Source: UBA2883 sp964017965
GTDB taxonomy: Bacteria > Cyanobacteriota > Vampirovibrionia > Gastranaerophilales > Gastranaerophilaceae
Length of the DNA: 64,000 nucleotides
NCBI GenBank assembly: GCA_964017965.1
Contig: CAXHNV010000001.1
Location: 1 to 64,000, forward strand
Direction: 5' to 3'
Shown here one piece after another: positions 10,494 through 17,766 of the stretch (positions within the stretch are counted from its first letter, which is position 1; every line of letters starts with the position of its first letter). The notes beneath the pieces are model-generated. The model saw nothing but the letters and a program-made list of their open reading frames with translations. It was not told where the DNA came from and did no database searches. Both the position numbers and the translations under genes were made by a program.

Positions 10494-11017
10494 TCGATTG
10501 TAACCAATTTCTCCAGATTGCTGATATTCTGTGCAAACATTGATTTATATTCATCAGAAAATATATTTTCTGTCCACATAATCAGAGCGTCTTCGTTATT
10601 ATCCTGATAATAACCCTTTCTTGTTCCCAACGACTTAAACCCGTACTTCTCATAAAGCTTAATCGCAGGAGTATTGCTCACTCTGACTTCTAATGTAATG
10701 TACTTAATAAATTCATTATAGCAATCTTGCAACGATTTTACAATAAGGCATTCTGCAACTTTGTTTCTTAAATAATCTTTGCTAACGGCAATTGTCGTAA
10801 TATGAGCCTCATCAACAATATGCCAAGTACCGATATAGCCCACTATAAGCCCGTCTTCAAGTGATGCGGTATAATATTTTGCGACCTTATTATTAACCTC
10901 TGAATAAAAAGCGTCTTTAGACCAGTGATGTTCACCGTAAGCCTGTGCCTCAATCTCTGAAACTCTGTCTATATCATCTTTTGCAAGAGGTTTAACAATC
11001 AACTTTTTTATAGACAT
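10490..11017 (-). CDS. rimI: GNAT N-acetyltransferase, RimI-like
   Basis: This 175-residue GNAT-fold protein probably acetylates a protein N-terminal alanine, as RimI does for ribosomal protein S18. The acetyl-CoA region is partly degenerate, but the C-terminal signature is clear: LEVRVSN followed by A-x-x-LYEKYGFKSLGTRKGYY, typical of RimI and relatives. I place the start at the ATG at 11017, which overlaps the upstream stop as TAATG and has GAGGA about 9 nt upstream, rather than at the ATG three codons earlier that directly abuts that Shine-Dalgarno. It is embedded in the leftward run from the LmeA-like gene to bioY. A general GNAT role on another substrate cannot be excluded. Confidence 0.75.
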   Translation of the reverse strand: MSIKKLIVKPLAKDDIDRVSEIEAQAYGEHHWSKDAFYSEVNNKVAKYYTASLEDGLIVGYIGTWHIVDEAHITTIAVSKDYLRNKVAECLIVKSLQDCYNEFIKYITLEVRVSNTPAIKLYEKYGFKSLGTRKGYYQDNNEDALIMWTENIFSDEYKSMFAQNISNLEKLVTIE

Positions 11018-11271
11018 TAATACCATTCCTCTGGCAGCTCTTCACCTGGCTCATAAATCCTGTCACCATCCTCAAGCATAATCATAATAGTAAGTCTGAG
11101 CTGACGTTTATAACCCTCTAACGCTTTTTCTCTTGTCTTAGCACAAAAAGTAAAGCTCGGAAACTCTTTAATCTCGATATAATGATATGGTTGTTGGTTG
11201 AAGTCTAAATCAGTCCCTTCAATCAACGTCCAATCTAAATTCATATAGTAATCAATATCTTTATTAGTCAT
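11017..11271 (-). CDS. Small HicB-like protein, no HicA partner
   Basis: This is an 84-residue acidic protein. The pattern DYYMNLDW, a strand ending in EIKEFPSF, then KTREKALEGYKR and a helix resembles the HicB/UPF0150 partial RNase-H fold, in which (Y/V)-x-ELP is followed by (G/A)-x-T-x-E-E-A. No HicA-like toxin ORF adjoins it and no helix-turn-helix or ribbon-helix-helix extension is present. A stand-alone HicB-like protein of unknown role is therefore more likely than a toxin-antitoxin pair. It is translationally coupled to both neighbours, overlapping the GerMN gene by 8 bp and the rimI-like gene by 1 bp. The fold assignment is tentative. Confidence 0.55.
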   Translation of the reverse strand: MTNKDIDYYMNLDWTLIEGTDLDFNQQPYHYIEIKEFPSFTFCAKTREKALEGYKRQLRLTIMIMLEDGDRIYEPGEELPEEWY

Positions 11272-11920
11272 CGAGGGAAGTACTCCTCAAAGGTTGTTTC
11301 AACATCAAGCCCTCACCACCGATAACAGACGCCTGACGTCCGTCAATGTATAAATATACAGGCTTATTAGTGTTTTTATTAGCAGTCTTGATTACCTGAT
11401 ACATCCTTGTATACAAGCTATCGCCGCCGCCGCCAAATTCAAAGTCAGATGATACATTAACAATAACTTTTATAGGTGTCTCTTTTACATACAAAAGTTT
11501 TGTCGATTTAGGAATCTCTGTATACAAACCTCTTCTAATATCAGCTCTTGCAGGACCCGCAATCAACATTCTCATAGCATATTCAATATCAGACATCTCA
11601 GGCGAATTCTTTACCCGTGAAACTGCAACATATACATTGCCGTTATGAGTAGATTTTGTGAAAAATACCTCTACAAACTTCTCTTCTACTACCTGAGGTT
11701 CATTAACATCCGGTATATTTGAATAATCTTCTACAACAGAACGCTGGGCAACCTCAACATTTCGCTCTTTTTGAGGTAACTTGAACTTGCTAAAATCAAT
11801 ATCTTTCAATGGATTAAAATCGCTAAAAAATACTGTCTTAAGATAAATTACCAGTATTACCAGTAAAACTATTATCCCAATCATATTGGTATTATCAGGT
11901 TTTTTCTTCTTTCGTCCCAT
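11264..11920 (-). CDS. GerMN-domain membrane-anchored protein
   Basis: This 218-residue protein has a short basic N terminus, one transmembrane helix at about residues 12-30, a linker and a GerMN domain from about residue 80. GerMN hallmarks are present: a (M/L)L-x-GP start, a GLYTEIP-x-x-T-x-L stretch, NVSSDFEFGGGGDS, then IDGRQ...GGEG. The domain occurs in cell-envelope proteins (spore germination GerM, LpqB, cyanobacterial envelope proteins) and is thought to bind envelope components; its exact function is unresolved. It follows the LmeA-like gene with a TAATG overlap, suggesting a joint envelope role. Sporulation should not be inferred from the name. Confidence 0.75.
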   Translation of the reverse strand: MGRKKKKPDNTNMIGIIVLLVILVIYLKTVFFSDFNPLKDIDFSKFKLPQKERNVEVAQRSVVEDYSNIPDVNEPQVVEEKFVEVFFTKSTHNGNVYVAVSRVKNSPEMSDIEYAMRMLIAGPARADIRRGLYTEIPKSTKLLYVKETPIKVIVNVSSDFEFGGGGDSLYTRMYQVIKTANKNTNKPVYLYIDGRQASVIGGEGLMLKQPLRSTSLDD

Positions 11921-12744
11921 TATTTCTGAACCTTATTCAAAGTAATATTACCGTCTATATAAATTTTATTGTCAGCAATTTTAATATTCTTAATCTCTAA
12001 AAGCGTTGTAGCATTATCAAACAAATACAGATTTATTTTTGTCAAAAGATTATGTGTATTCATATACCCGAGTACACTGTCAGCAAGCTCAGATTTCAAA
12101 GACGAAGTGTCAATATTATCGAACACAATCTTGCCGTCAACAACCTTAACCCCTGATGAAACAGAAATTTTTATAGGTTTGCAAAACGGTAATCTGACTT
12201 TAGAATTAAACGTTATCTTGTCATCATCAAGAGTTGCCTTCACCCTATCTACACGAACCAGCGGAACATCCTGAGTAAAAGCCTTCAATACTCTGTTAGA
12301 AGCAAGTATCTTATTAAAATCTTCCTCTGTAATAGTCATCTCATATTCCATAGGAACATCAGTCATAAACACAATCGGTTTCTTATCGTATTTAATATAA
12401 TTGAATTTAGAAAGAGTTCTCATCTTCAAAGTAGAGATAAATATCTCGTCCTCGATAGAGATATTTTCACCTGTAATCGTTGCCCCTCTGAACTTACCGC
12501 GTTTCAAATCAACACCGCTGAATGAATCAATAGAAACTTTGTAATCACCTTTAGCATTTTTATTCAACGCACGGCATACAATCTTTTGAGCAAGTTTTTT
12601 AGCAACGAAATTGTATCCGACAGCGTTAGTCGTAACCCTTACAAACTTTGAAGCAGTCTCATACTCTTGCGCAAACGCAGGTATATAAATAAAGTTCACT
12701 AACAAAAGTAAAAAAACTAATAATTTCTTCATACTTATAACCAT
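11920..12744 (-). CDS. LmeA-like (DUF2993) exported lipid-binding protein
   Basis: This 274-residue secreted protein has a signal peptide (residues 1-25, ending AFA) and a DUF2993/LmeA-like region. The visible pattern is alternating amphipathic strands with YKVSIDSFSGVDLKRGKF near residue 70, resembling family members that bind phospholipids at the envelope. The first ATG at 12744 is preferred. It has no Shine-Dalgarno, but an extended -10 box (TGC-TAAAAT) lies 6 nt upstream, which would give a leaderless transcript starting at or next to this ATG. It is the first gene of the leftward run that continues through the GerMN gene to bioY. Confidence 0.65.
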   Translation of the reverse strand: MVISMKKLLVFLLLLVNFIYIPAFAQEYETASKFVRVTTNAVGYNFVAKKLAQKIVCRALNKNAKGDYKVSIDSFSGVDLKRGKFRGATITGENISIEDEIFISTLKMRTLSKFNYIKYDKKPIVFMTDVPMEYEMTITEEDFNKILASNRVLKAFTQDVPLVRVDRVKATLDDDKITFNSKVRLPFCKPIKISVSSGVKVVDGKIVFDNIDTSSLKSELADSVLGYMNTHNLLTKINLYLFDNATTLLEIKNIKIADNKIYIDGNITLNKVQK

Positions 12745-12750
12745 ATAGTT

Positions 12751-12759
12751 ATTTTAGCA
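12751..12759 (-). promoter_or_regulatory. Extended -10 box, probable leaderless start
   Basis: Minus strand TGC (12757-12759) directly precedes TAAAAT (12751-12756), 6 nt before the ATG of the LmeA-like gene. No Shine-Dalgarno is present. Confidence 0.55.
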
Positions 12760-12788
12760 TAATTAACGAAATTAAGTAAGTAGTAAAA

Positions 12789-13949
12789 TTAAAACCCTGT
12801 ACGGATAGAATTTTTGCCAAACCGTTTTTCAATATTTTCAAAACACTTGCTGAGTTTCTGTTCTTTTTCATCCGGTTGAGCAAATAGCGATAACTGCTCT
12901 CCGTCACTAAATGACAAATGATCTAACACAACACCGGTTGCACGATAAACAATCTTTGAATCAAACATCTTTTCAAACATCTCATTAACCGCTTTTTGAA
13001 CGGTCAACTCAAAATCAGTCGGCTTAATCAACATAGTTTTTTCATAACAGGTAGAAAAATCCTTTGCCTTAAGCATTAACCCGACAGACAAGCACTTGCC
13101 GTTATAATGTCTGAGCCTTGAACACGCAGAATGTATATGACGCGAAATCTCCATTTTGATAACATTAACATCCGATGAAAACTGACCGTCACAAATCGTA
13201 GAAGTATCCTGAATAGATTTAGGCGGTTCAAACTTATTATCCACAGGAGAAACCACCTCACCTAAAAGCTCGTGCTTAAGCTCTAAGCCGTTAACACCAA
13301 GTTTAGACTTAACCCAAACATCATCCTTTGATACAAATTCCGCTGCCGTAAAAATTCCGGAACGTCTAAGAATTAGGTTATTAGCCGATCCAATCCCTGA
13401 AATTTCATCAACATTAGTTGATTCTAAAACAGATAAAATCTTCCTTGTCCCGATAGCATAAACTCCTCCGGTCTTTTTAGCCTTGTCACTCGCAAGCTTA
13501 GCCAAAGTCTTTGACAAACTAACCCCGATAGAGACAGGAATATCAACTTTTTCTAAAATAGTTTGTCTTATAAGTTTTGCTATCTCAATATAGTTTTTCT
13601 TAAACAACATCTTTGTTCCCGTCAAATCAATAAACGCTTCATCAACAGAAACCACCTGAACATCAGGCGAAAAATCATCAAGACACGCCATAACTTTGTT
13701 AGAATAATTTTTGTATTTGTCATGGTTTGCAACAATATAATTCACATTAGGATAATCTTTTTTTGCCATAAAAAACGGCATACCCATTTTTACCCCGAGA
13801 GCCTTAGCCTCTTTAGAGCGTGAAATAACACAACCGTTACCACCTGAAATCACACAGGTGGGAGTATTTTTGTATTCCGGTCTATCCGCCTGCTCACACG
13901 AAACAAAAAAAGAATCACAATCAACAAGAGCTATTATTCTGTTTCTCAT
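12789..13949 (-). CDS. Y-family translesion DNA polymerase (DinB/UmuC type)
   Basis: This 386-residue error-prone polymerase acts in lesion bypass. It has the Y-family palm motif with metal-binding Asp (VDCDSFF, residues 9-15), the nucleotide-binding segment GGNGCVISRSKEAKALGVKMG, and the catalytic SVDEAFID. A helix-hairpin-helix-like thumb (EISGIGSANNLILRRSGI) and a C-terminal little-finger region follow. The CVISRS and AKALGVKMG wording is closer to UmuC and Gram-positive UvrX than to classical DinB. There is no umuD-like gene beside it and no C-terminal clamp peptide I can identify beyond QLSLF near residue 350, which resembles a beta-clamp-binding motif. The start lacks a Shine-Dalgarno and has TATAAT 6 nt upstream. 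Confidence 0.85.
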   Translation of the reverse strand: MRNRIIALVDCDSFFVSCEQADRPEYKNTPTCVISGGNGCVISRSKEAKALGVKMGMPFFMAKKDYPNVNYIVANHDKYKNYSNKVMACLDDFSPDVQVVSVDEAFIDLTGTKMLFKKNYIEIAKLIRQTILEKVDIPVSIGVSLSKTLAKLASDKAKKTGGVYAIGTRKILSVLESTNVDEISGIGSANNLILRRSGIFTAAEFVSKDDVWVKSKLGVNGLELKHELLGEVVSPVDNKFEPPKSIQDTSTICDGQFSSDVNVIKMEISRHIHSACSRLRHYNGKCLSVGLMLKAKDFSTCYEKTMLIKPTDFELTVQKAVNEMFEKMFDSKIVYRATGVVLDHLSFSDGEQLSLFAQPDEKEQKLSKCFENIEKRFGKNSIRTGF

Positions 13950-13955
13950 ACTAAT

Positions 13956-13961
13956 ATTATA
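13956..13961 (-). promoter_or_regulatory. -10 box 6 nt before the polymerase ATG
   Basis: A consensus TATAAT on the minus strand is separated from the polymerase ATG by 6 nt, with no Shine-Dalgarno. This predicts a leaderless or nearly leaderless mRNA. Confidence 0.55.
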
Positions 13962-13980
13962 TTCTAATTAGCCTGAAAAA

Positions 13981-14011
13981 CAAAGGCGCGAAACTAAGTT
14001 TCGCGCCTTTG
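13981..14011 (-). terminator. Terminator hairpin after HEAT-repeat gene
   Basis: A perfect 15-bp stem (CAAAGGCGCGAAACT with its complement) has a 1-nt nominal loop. It lies just downstream of the HEAT-repeat gene and upstream of the polymerase promoter. There is no strong T-run beyond the stem's own TTT. Confidence 0.6.
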
Positions 14012-14042
14012 ATGTTATCTGTTATCTGTGTTGGAATGTTCG

Positions 14043-14897
14043 TTATACTGTAGCTGCTTTTCTTTGGATAGAAGCACCCGGAATAGATTGCCAGTTAGCA
14101 GCCATAATTTTCTTGAATGATTTAAGAGCTGTATCTTCTAATTCACCAAGTTCTTCAGCGTTCATAATCAACTCACGTAGAGGAAGTAACGCTCTTTGGT
14201 CGCGAAGAACACCTAACGCAGCAGCTGCGCCTGCTCTAACCAATTCGTTTTCTTTTTCGTCTTTCATAACTTCAATCAAAGCAGGAACTGCTTTAACATC
14301 GTTCAACTTACCTAATGAAGTTACTGCATAGATTCTAACGTTAACCCATTCGTCGTGTAACATGTTGATAATCTTGTCAACAGCTTTTTTGTTACCGATT
14401 TCGCCTAAAGCTCTGGTAGCATCACAACGTACGTTAACTTTTTCGTGGTCTAATGACGCAATTAAAGCATCTGTAGTAACGTCACCAATTTCGATTAAAG
14501 CGTCTGTTGCAGTAATACAAACTTGTGGGTTTTCATCGTTCAATGCTTCAACTAACGGTTCTACAACAATCTTACCGCCTAAACGACCTAATGCACGAGC
14601 TGCACGAACTCTTACGTCAACGTTTCTGTCTTCACGTAATGATTCAATCAAATATTCGGTAGCCTTAGAATCACCTAATTCACCTAACGCTCTTGCTGCG
14701 TATAAACGTACTGAACCGTTTTTGTCATTTCTTAATACATCAATCAAAGGTTCAACAGCTTTTGAATCGCCCATTTCACCTAATACTCTTGCTGCATTAT
14801 ATCTAACTTTTTCAGAACTGCTGGTTGTTAAATCAGCTAATAATTCTTCAAAAGATTTTTTAACTTGCTTTTTCTTTCCAATCACAGATATTGTCAT
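14043..14897 (-). CDS. HEAT-repeat (PBS-lyase-like) scaffold protein
   Basis: This 284-residue protein is made almost entirely of about seven to eight 30-32-residue HEAT repeats with the recurrent pattern VR-x-x-AARALGELGD-x-x-A, starting near residue 18. This is the E/Z or PBS-lyase-like class common in cyanobacteria. Such arrays form alpha-solenoids that bind other proteins. No catalytic domain is present, so a scaffold or chaperone role is the safest reading; the partner is unknown. It has a strong Shine-Dalgarno (GGAGG), its own promoter and a terminator, so it is monocistronic and probably well expressed. Confidence 0.85.
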   Translation of the reverse strand: MTISVIGKKKQVKKSFEELLADLTTSSSEKVRYNAARVLGEMGDSKAVEPLIDVLRNDKNGSVRLYAARALGELGDSKATEYLIESLREDRNVDVRVRAARALGRLGGKIVVEPLVEALNDENPQVCITATDALIEIGDVTTDALIASLDHEKVNVRCDATRALGEIGNKKAVDKIINMLHDEWVNVRIYAVTSLGKLNDVKAVPALIEVMKDEKENELVRAGAAAALGVLRDQRALLPLRELIMNAEELGELEDTALKSFKKIMAANWQSIPGASIQRKAATV

Positions 14898-14937
14898 TTA
14901 GATAACCTCCGACATATAACATTCTACATTCTACACT

Positions 14938-14965
14938 ATTATATAAAGTTTTTTAGTTTTGAAAA
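14938..14965 (-). promoter_or_regulatory. Promoter of HEAT-repeat gene
   Basis: Minus strand -10 TATAAT (14938-14943) and -35-like TTTTCA (14960-14965) have a 16-bp spacer. The -10 box is about 40 nt upstream of the ATG. Confidence 0.5.
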
Positions 14966-15205
14966 TTTGCTTTTTTTTGGTTGATTATAAACTTTTGTTA
15001 AGTTGTATTTCATATAATAGTTTTTCCGTTCCTTTAAGCGTAAATTTTACACTTATTTTTATCGTAATAGTAATATAGCATATTTTTTAATTTTTCGCCT
15101 TATTCCGATAAAAAATAAATAGGCTATCTTAATATTTTTTAAAATATATTACGAAAACAATGTCTATACTTGCTTTTTCAAATTAACATATACACAATTT
15201 TAGTA
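14944..15205. other. AT-rich intergenic stretch
   Basis: Apart from the HEAT-gene promoter at its left edge, this stretch between the HEAT-repeat and sensor-kinase genes shows only A/T runs. I see no ORF, clear terminator or known RNA element in it. Confidence 0.5.
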
Positions 15206-16852
15206 CTAACCAGGGATAGTAATAACAAATGTGCTGCCCTGATTAACTACGCTATTTACCTTGATTGTACCGTTGTGCTTAGCTATAATTTTTGAACAAA
15301 TAGCAAGCCCTAGGCCCGTTCCGACCCCGACACCCTTTGTTGTATAACCTGCAAGGAAGATTTTATCAGTATCTTCTATACCTACACCCGTATCAGAGAT
15401 AGAGATTTGAAGCTCGTTATTTTTGTATTCTGTTGTTATTGTTATCGTTCCGTCACCTTCAATCGCCTGACAGGCATTTACTAATATATTCATAAATACC
15501 TGATTAAGCATGTTCGGATAACACTTAATCTGAGGAATATCGCCGTAGTTTCGCTCGACTGTTATTCTGTATTTTGTCTCATGCCTGATTAAATCAAGGG
15601 TTAAGTCAAGCTCTTTATTGATATCGGCAAGCTGAAGCTCAGCTTCATCAAGTCTGACAAACTTCTTCAACGATATAACTATCTGGTTTATACGCTGAAT
15701 AGCTTCTTTATCAGTTAAATTGATATTATTAAACAACTCTGAAATACTATCGTCTTCAATTTTGCTTATCAATCTGGAAAGTATCTCGTTATTGGATTTG
15801 ATAGCTGCAACAGGGGTGTTAATCTCGTGTGCAACACCTGCTATCAATTGACCCAGTGACGCCATTTTTTCTGAATTTATCAACTGAACCTGTGTATCTT
15901 TCAGCTCTTGTAGAGTTTCTTTGAGTTCCTGAACGGTTTCAAGGTTCTTTTTATAAAGGTTTGCGTGCACTATAGCCGTTCCTAATTGAGAAGATATGTT
16001 CTCTAAAATATCAATCTCTTCATTAATCTCACGACGTTGACGCGAAACAAGAACCACAACTCCCAGCAAATCGTTCATGTGATTTATAGGAACAACAATC
16101 CTTTGGATAGATTCTTTGTAAGGTTTCGCCGACATATATTCTTTAAGACATCTTGTATGAGATATTTTCTTGTTCGAAATATCTCTCATAACAAGGTTAT
16201 CAAACATTATAGCTGTTCCGATATCCTCTTCATCAAGAGTTTGAACTATCTTAAAAGTATTATGCGAATATTCTGCATAATACGCTCTGAACGCATTAAA
16301 TATAATAGAAAGCTCTTTCAACGTAGGATGAATAATCGATTCCAAATCGATAGACTCTCGCATAATATTAGATATCTTATTAATAAGCGCCATTTTCAAA
16401 GCTTGAGACTGTGCCTGTTGTTTAATAGATTCAAGGCTTTTTATATCTTCATCCAACAATTGACATTTCTGTTCAACATGAGCTTTTTCTTCCAGCAGTT
16501 TATCGTATTTTTCATTAGTAGTAACATCTGTGAAAAACACTATTGTATAACCTTTTCTCTTCAAAGCATTAATATCATAATAAGTATATTCGCTGTTCTT
16601 ATTCTGGTAACTAACGTGAGTTACAAAATCTTCTTTTGAACGTATAGCCTGAATAAGCGGAAGATGAAGCTCCCAATCATCCGAATCTAACAAATATATC
16701 TCACTGTTTAGTTTATGCGAGAATTTTTTCAGCGTAGTAAAATCAGGAAAACTACGTTTAAACGCGTTGTTTCTGTACTTAACCTCTTTTTGAGAGTTGT
16801 TAATTACAAGCACGGGATTATTAAACTGATTAAAAAACTCAAACTTCTTCAT
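15206..16852 (-). CDS. Cytoplasmic sensor histidine kinase (PAS-GAF-HisKA-HATPase)
   Basis: This 548-residue signalling kinase has no transmembrane segment. A PAS-like region spans about residues 8-110 (QFNNPVLVINN start), then a coiled coil at about 115-150, a GAF-like domain at about 150-295 and a second coiled coil. The HisKA dimerisation box is GQLIAGVAHEINTPVAAI, with the phospho-accepting His near residue 345. The HATPase_c boxes are the N box NACQAIEG (about 459), G1 DTGVGIE and G2 GTGLGLAICSKI. No response regulator lies nearby, so it is an orphan kinase with an unknown signal. Its start overlaps the upstream acyltransferase stop by 4 bp (ATGA), so the two are probably co-transcribed. 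Confidence 0.9.
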   Translation of the reverse strand: MKKFEFFNQFNNPVLVINNSQKEVKYRNNAFKRSFPDFTTLKKFSHKLNSEIYLLDSDDWELHLPLIQAIRSKEDFVTHVSYQNKNSEYTYYDINALKRKGYTIVFFTDVTTNEKYDKLLEEKAHVEQKCQLLDEDIKSLESIKQQAQSQALKMALINKISNIMRESIDLESIIHPTLKELSIIFNAFRAYYAEYSHNTFKIVQTLDEEDIGTAIMFDNLVMRDISNKKISHTRCLKEYMSAKPYKESIQRIVVPINHMNDLLGVVVLVSRQRREINEEIDILENISSQLGTAIVHANLYKKNLETVQELKETLQELKDTQVQLINSEKMASLGQLIAGVAHEINTPVAAIKSNNEILSRLISKIEDDSISELFNNINLTDKEAIQRINQIVISLKKFVRLDEAELQLADINKELDLTLDLIRHETKYRITVERNYGDIPQIKCYPNMLNQVFMNILVNACQAIEGDGTITITTEYKNNELQISISDTGVGIEDTDKIFLAGYTTKGVGVGTGLGLAICSKIIAKHNGTIKVNSVVNQGSTFVITIPG

Positions 16853-17514
16853 ACCATATCTTTATTATATTTATGAGGAGAATTCCAATCCCACATCACA
16901 TTAGTTTTTACTAATTTAGCAGGAATACCTGCATAAATCGAATGTTGTTCAGTCAAGTCTTTTGTTACTATTGCATGGGTAGCGACAACAATATTAGAAG
17001 CAATTGTAACACCCTTCAAGACATGAACACCCTTCAAGACATGAACACCGTGACCTAACCATACATTATTACCTATAACAATATCGCCATCAGGATTAAT
17101 CAATTCTTTTGTATCTAAATCATAAATACTATGACCGTCAGAAGTTCTCAACTCAATATCACCGGAGAACAAACAGTTATCACCGATAATTATCTTAGTA
17201 TCAGGTTTATTTCTTAGGTGAAATATACCTCCGTGGCAGGTAACATTTTTACCAATATCCAATAAACAATTGTCAGAAGATATCCAAAATTTTACACAAT
17301 TAAATCCATATACATTGCTTTCACCAAATTTTACAATATTGTTATTAGCGCATTCTAAAACACAATCCCTGAACTGAACGGATTTATCTATATAAACCGT
17401 GTTGTTCTTACCGGTAAAATTGATAGTTAACCCTTTTACACTTTTAACTTTTTTAAAAACCCCGTCAGAACCAAGATAAATAATATTATTTTTAGACTTT
17501 TTAAACAACCTCAT
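16849..17514 (-). CDS. Hexapeptide-repeat acyltransferase (CatB/LbH family)
   Basis: This 221-residue left-handed beta-helix acyltransferase probably acetylates a sugar or other small acceptor. The C-terminal third has the CatB/maltose-O-acetyltransferase pattern: DGHSIYD, GDIVIGNNVWLGHGVHVLKG, VTIASNIVVATHAIVTKD and a final YAGIPAKLVK. The His of DGHS is the likely catalytic residue by family comparison. An exact 18-bp tandem duplication at 17011-17046 doubles VHVLKG, adding one full hexapeptide turn. It is a paralogue of the acyltransferase at 29322. Co-transcription with a sensor kinase is unusual and gives no clear hint of substrate. The start lacks a good Shine-Dalgarno. Confidence 0.8.
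   Translation of the reverse strand: MRLFKKSKNNIIYLGSDGVFKKVKSVKGLTINFTGKNNTVYIDKSVQFRDCVLECANNNIVKFGESNVYGFNCVKFWISSDNCLLDIGKNVTCHGGIFHLRNKPDTKIIIGDNCLFSGDIELRTSDGHSIYDLDTKELINPDGDIVIGNNVWLGHGVHVLKGVHVLKGVTIASNIVVATHAIVTKDLTEQHSIYAGIPAKLVKTNVMWDWNSPHKYNKDMV
17011..17046 (-). repeat. 18-bp perfect tandem duplication in acyltransferase gene
   Basis: The 18-bp unit ACCCTTCAAGACATGAAC (plus strand) occurs twice head to tail. It encodes VHVLKG twice, adding exactly one hexapeptide turn without a frameshift. Confidence 0.9.
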
Positions 17515-17649
17515 AACAGATTCATTTTCACATAAAAGATTTTATAAAGCAAAACTTTACAAAAAACCAATTTTTTTGTAAAATTTCGTAAAATAATGGC
17601 AATTTTTTTTATTAAAGTACGTTATCAATAAAGGAAGGTTAGAATATTC

Positions 17650-17739
17650 ATGAAATTATATAAGAACATTCGACGACGTAATACTATCAAGGCGAACGCT
17701 CCAATCGTCTACTTGATGAATTTAGTTTGGGGCCTATAG
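17650..17739 (+). CDS. Possible 29-residue leader peptide
   Basis: A short ATG-to-TAG frame encodes a basic, then hydrophobic 29-residue peptide (starts MKLYKNIRRR, ends LMNLVWGL). An AAGGAAGG sequence lies 11 nt upstream, a slightly long spacing. It sits alone in the 252-bp gap before the 454-residue hypothetical gene, whose start follows 27 nt after the stop. It could be a leader peptide, a small protein or chance. I do not recognise a family. Confidence 0.3.
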   Translation: MKLYKNIRRRNTIKANAPIVYLMNLVWGL

Positions 17740-17766
17740 TAAACAATAGTATAAAGGTTAAAAGGA

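Noticed and set aside
11264..11920. Evidence of sporulation from the GerMN domain
   Set aside because: GerMN occurs widely in non-spore-formers, and no other spore gene is in the window.
14362..14901. 179-codon plus-strand frame
   Set aside because: It is the mirror of the HEAT repeats, and its apparent repeats come from the opposite strand.
16037..16639. 200-codon open frame on the plus strand
   Set aside because: It is antisense to the sensor kinase, has no Shine-Dalgarno and reads as low-complexity Phe/Ile-rich sequence. The kinase motifs on the other strand are unambiguous.
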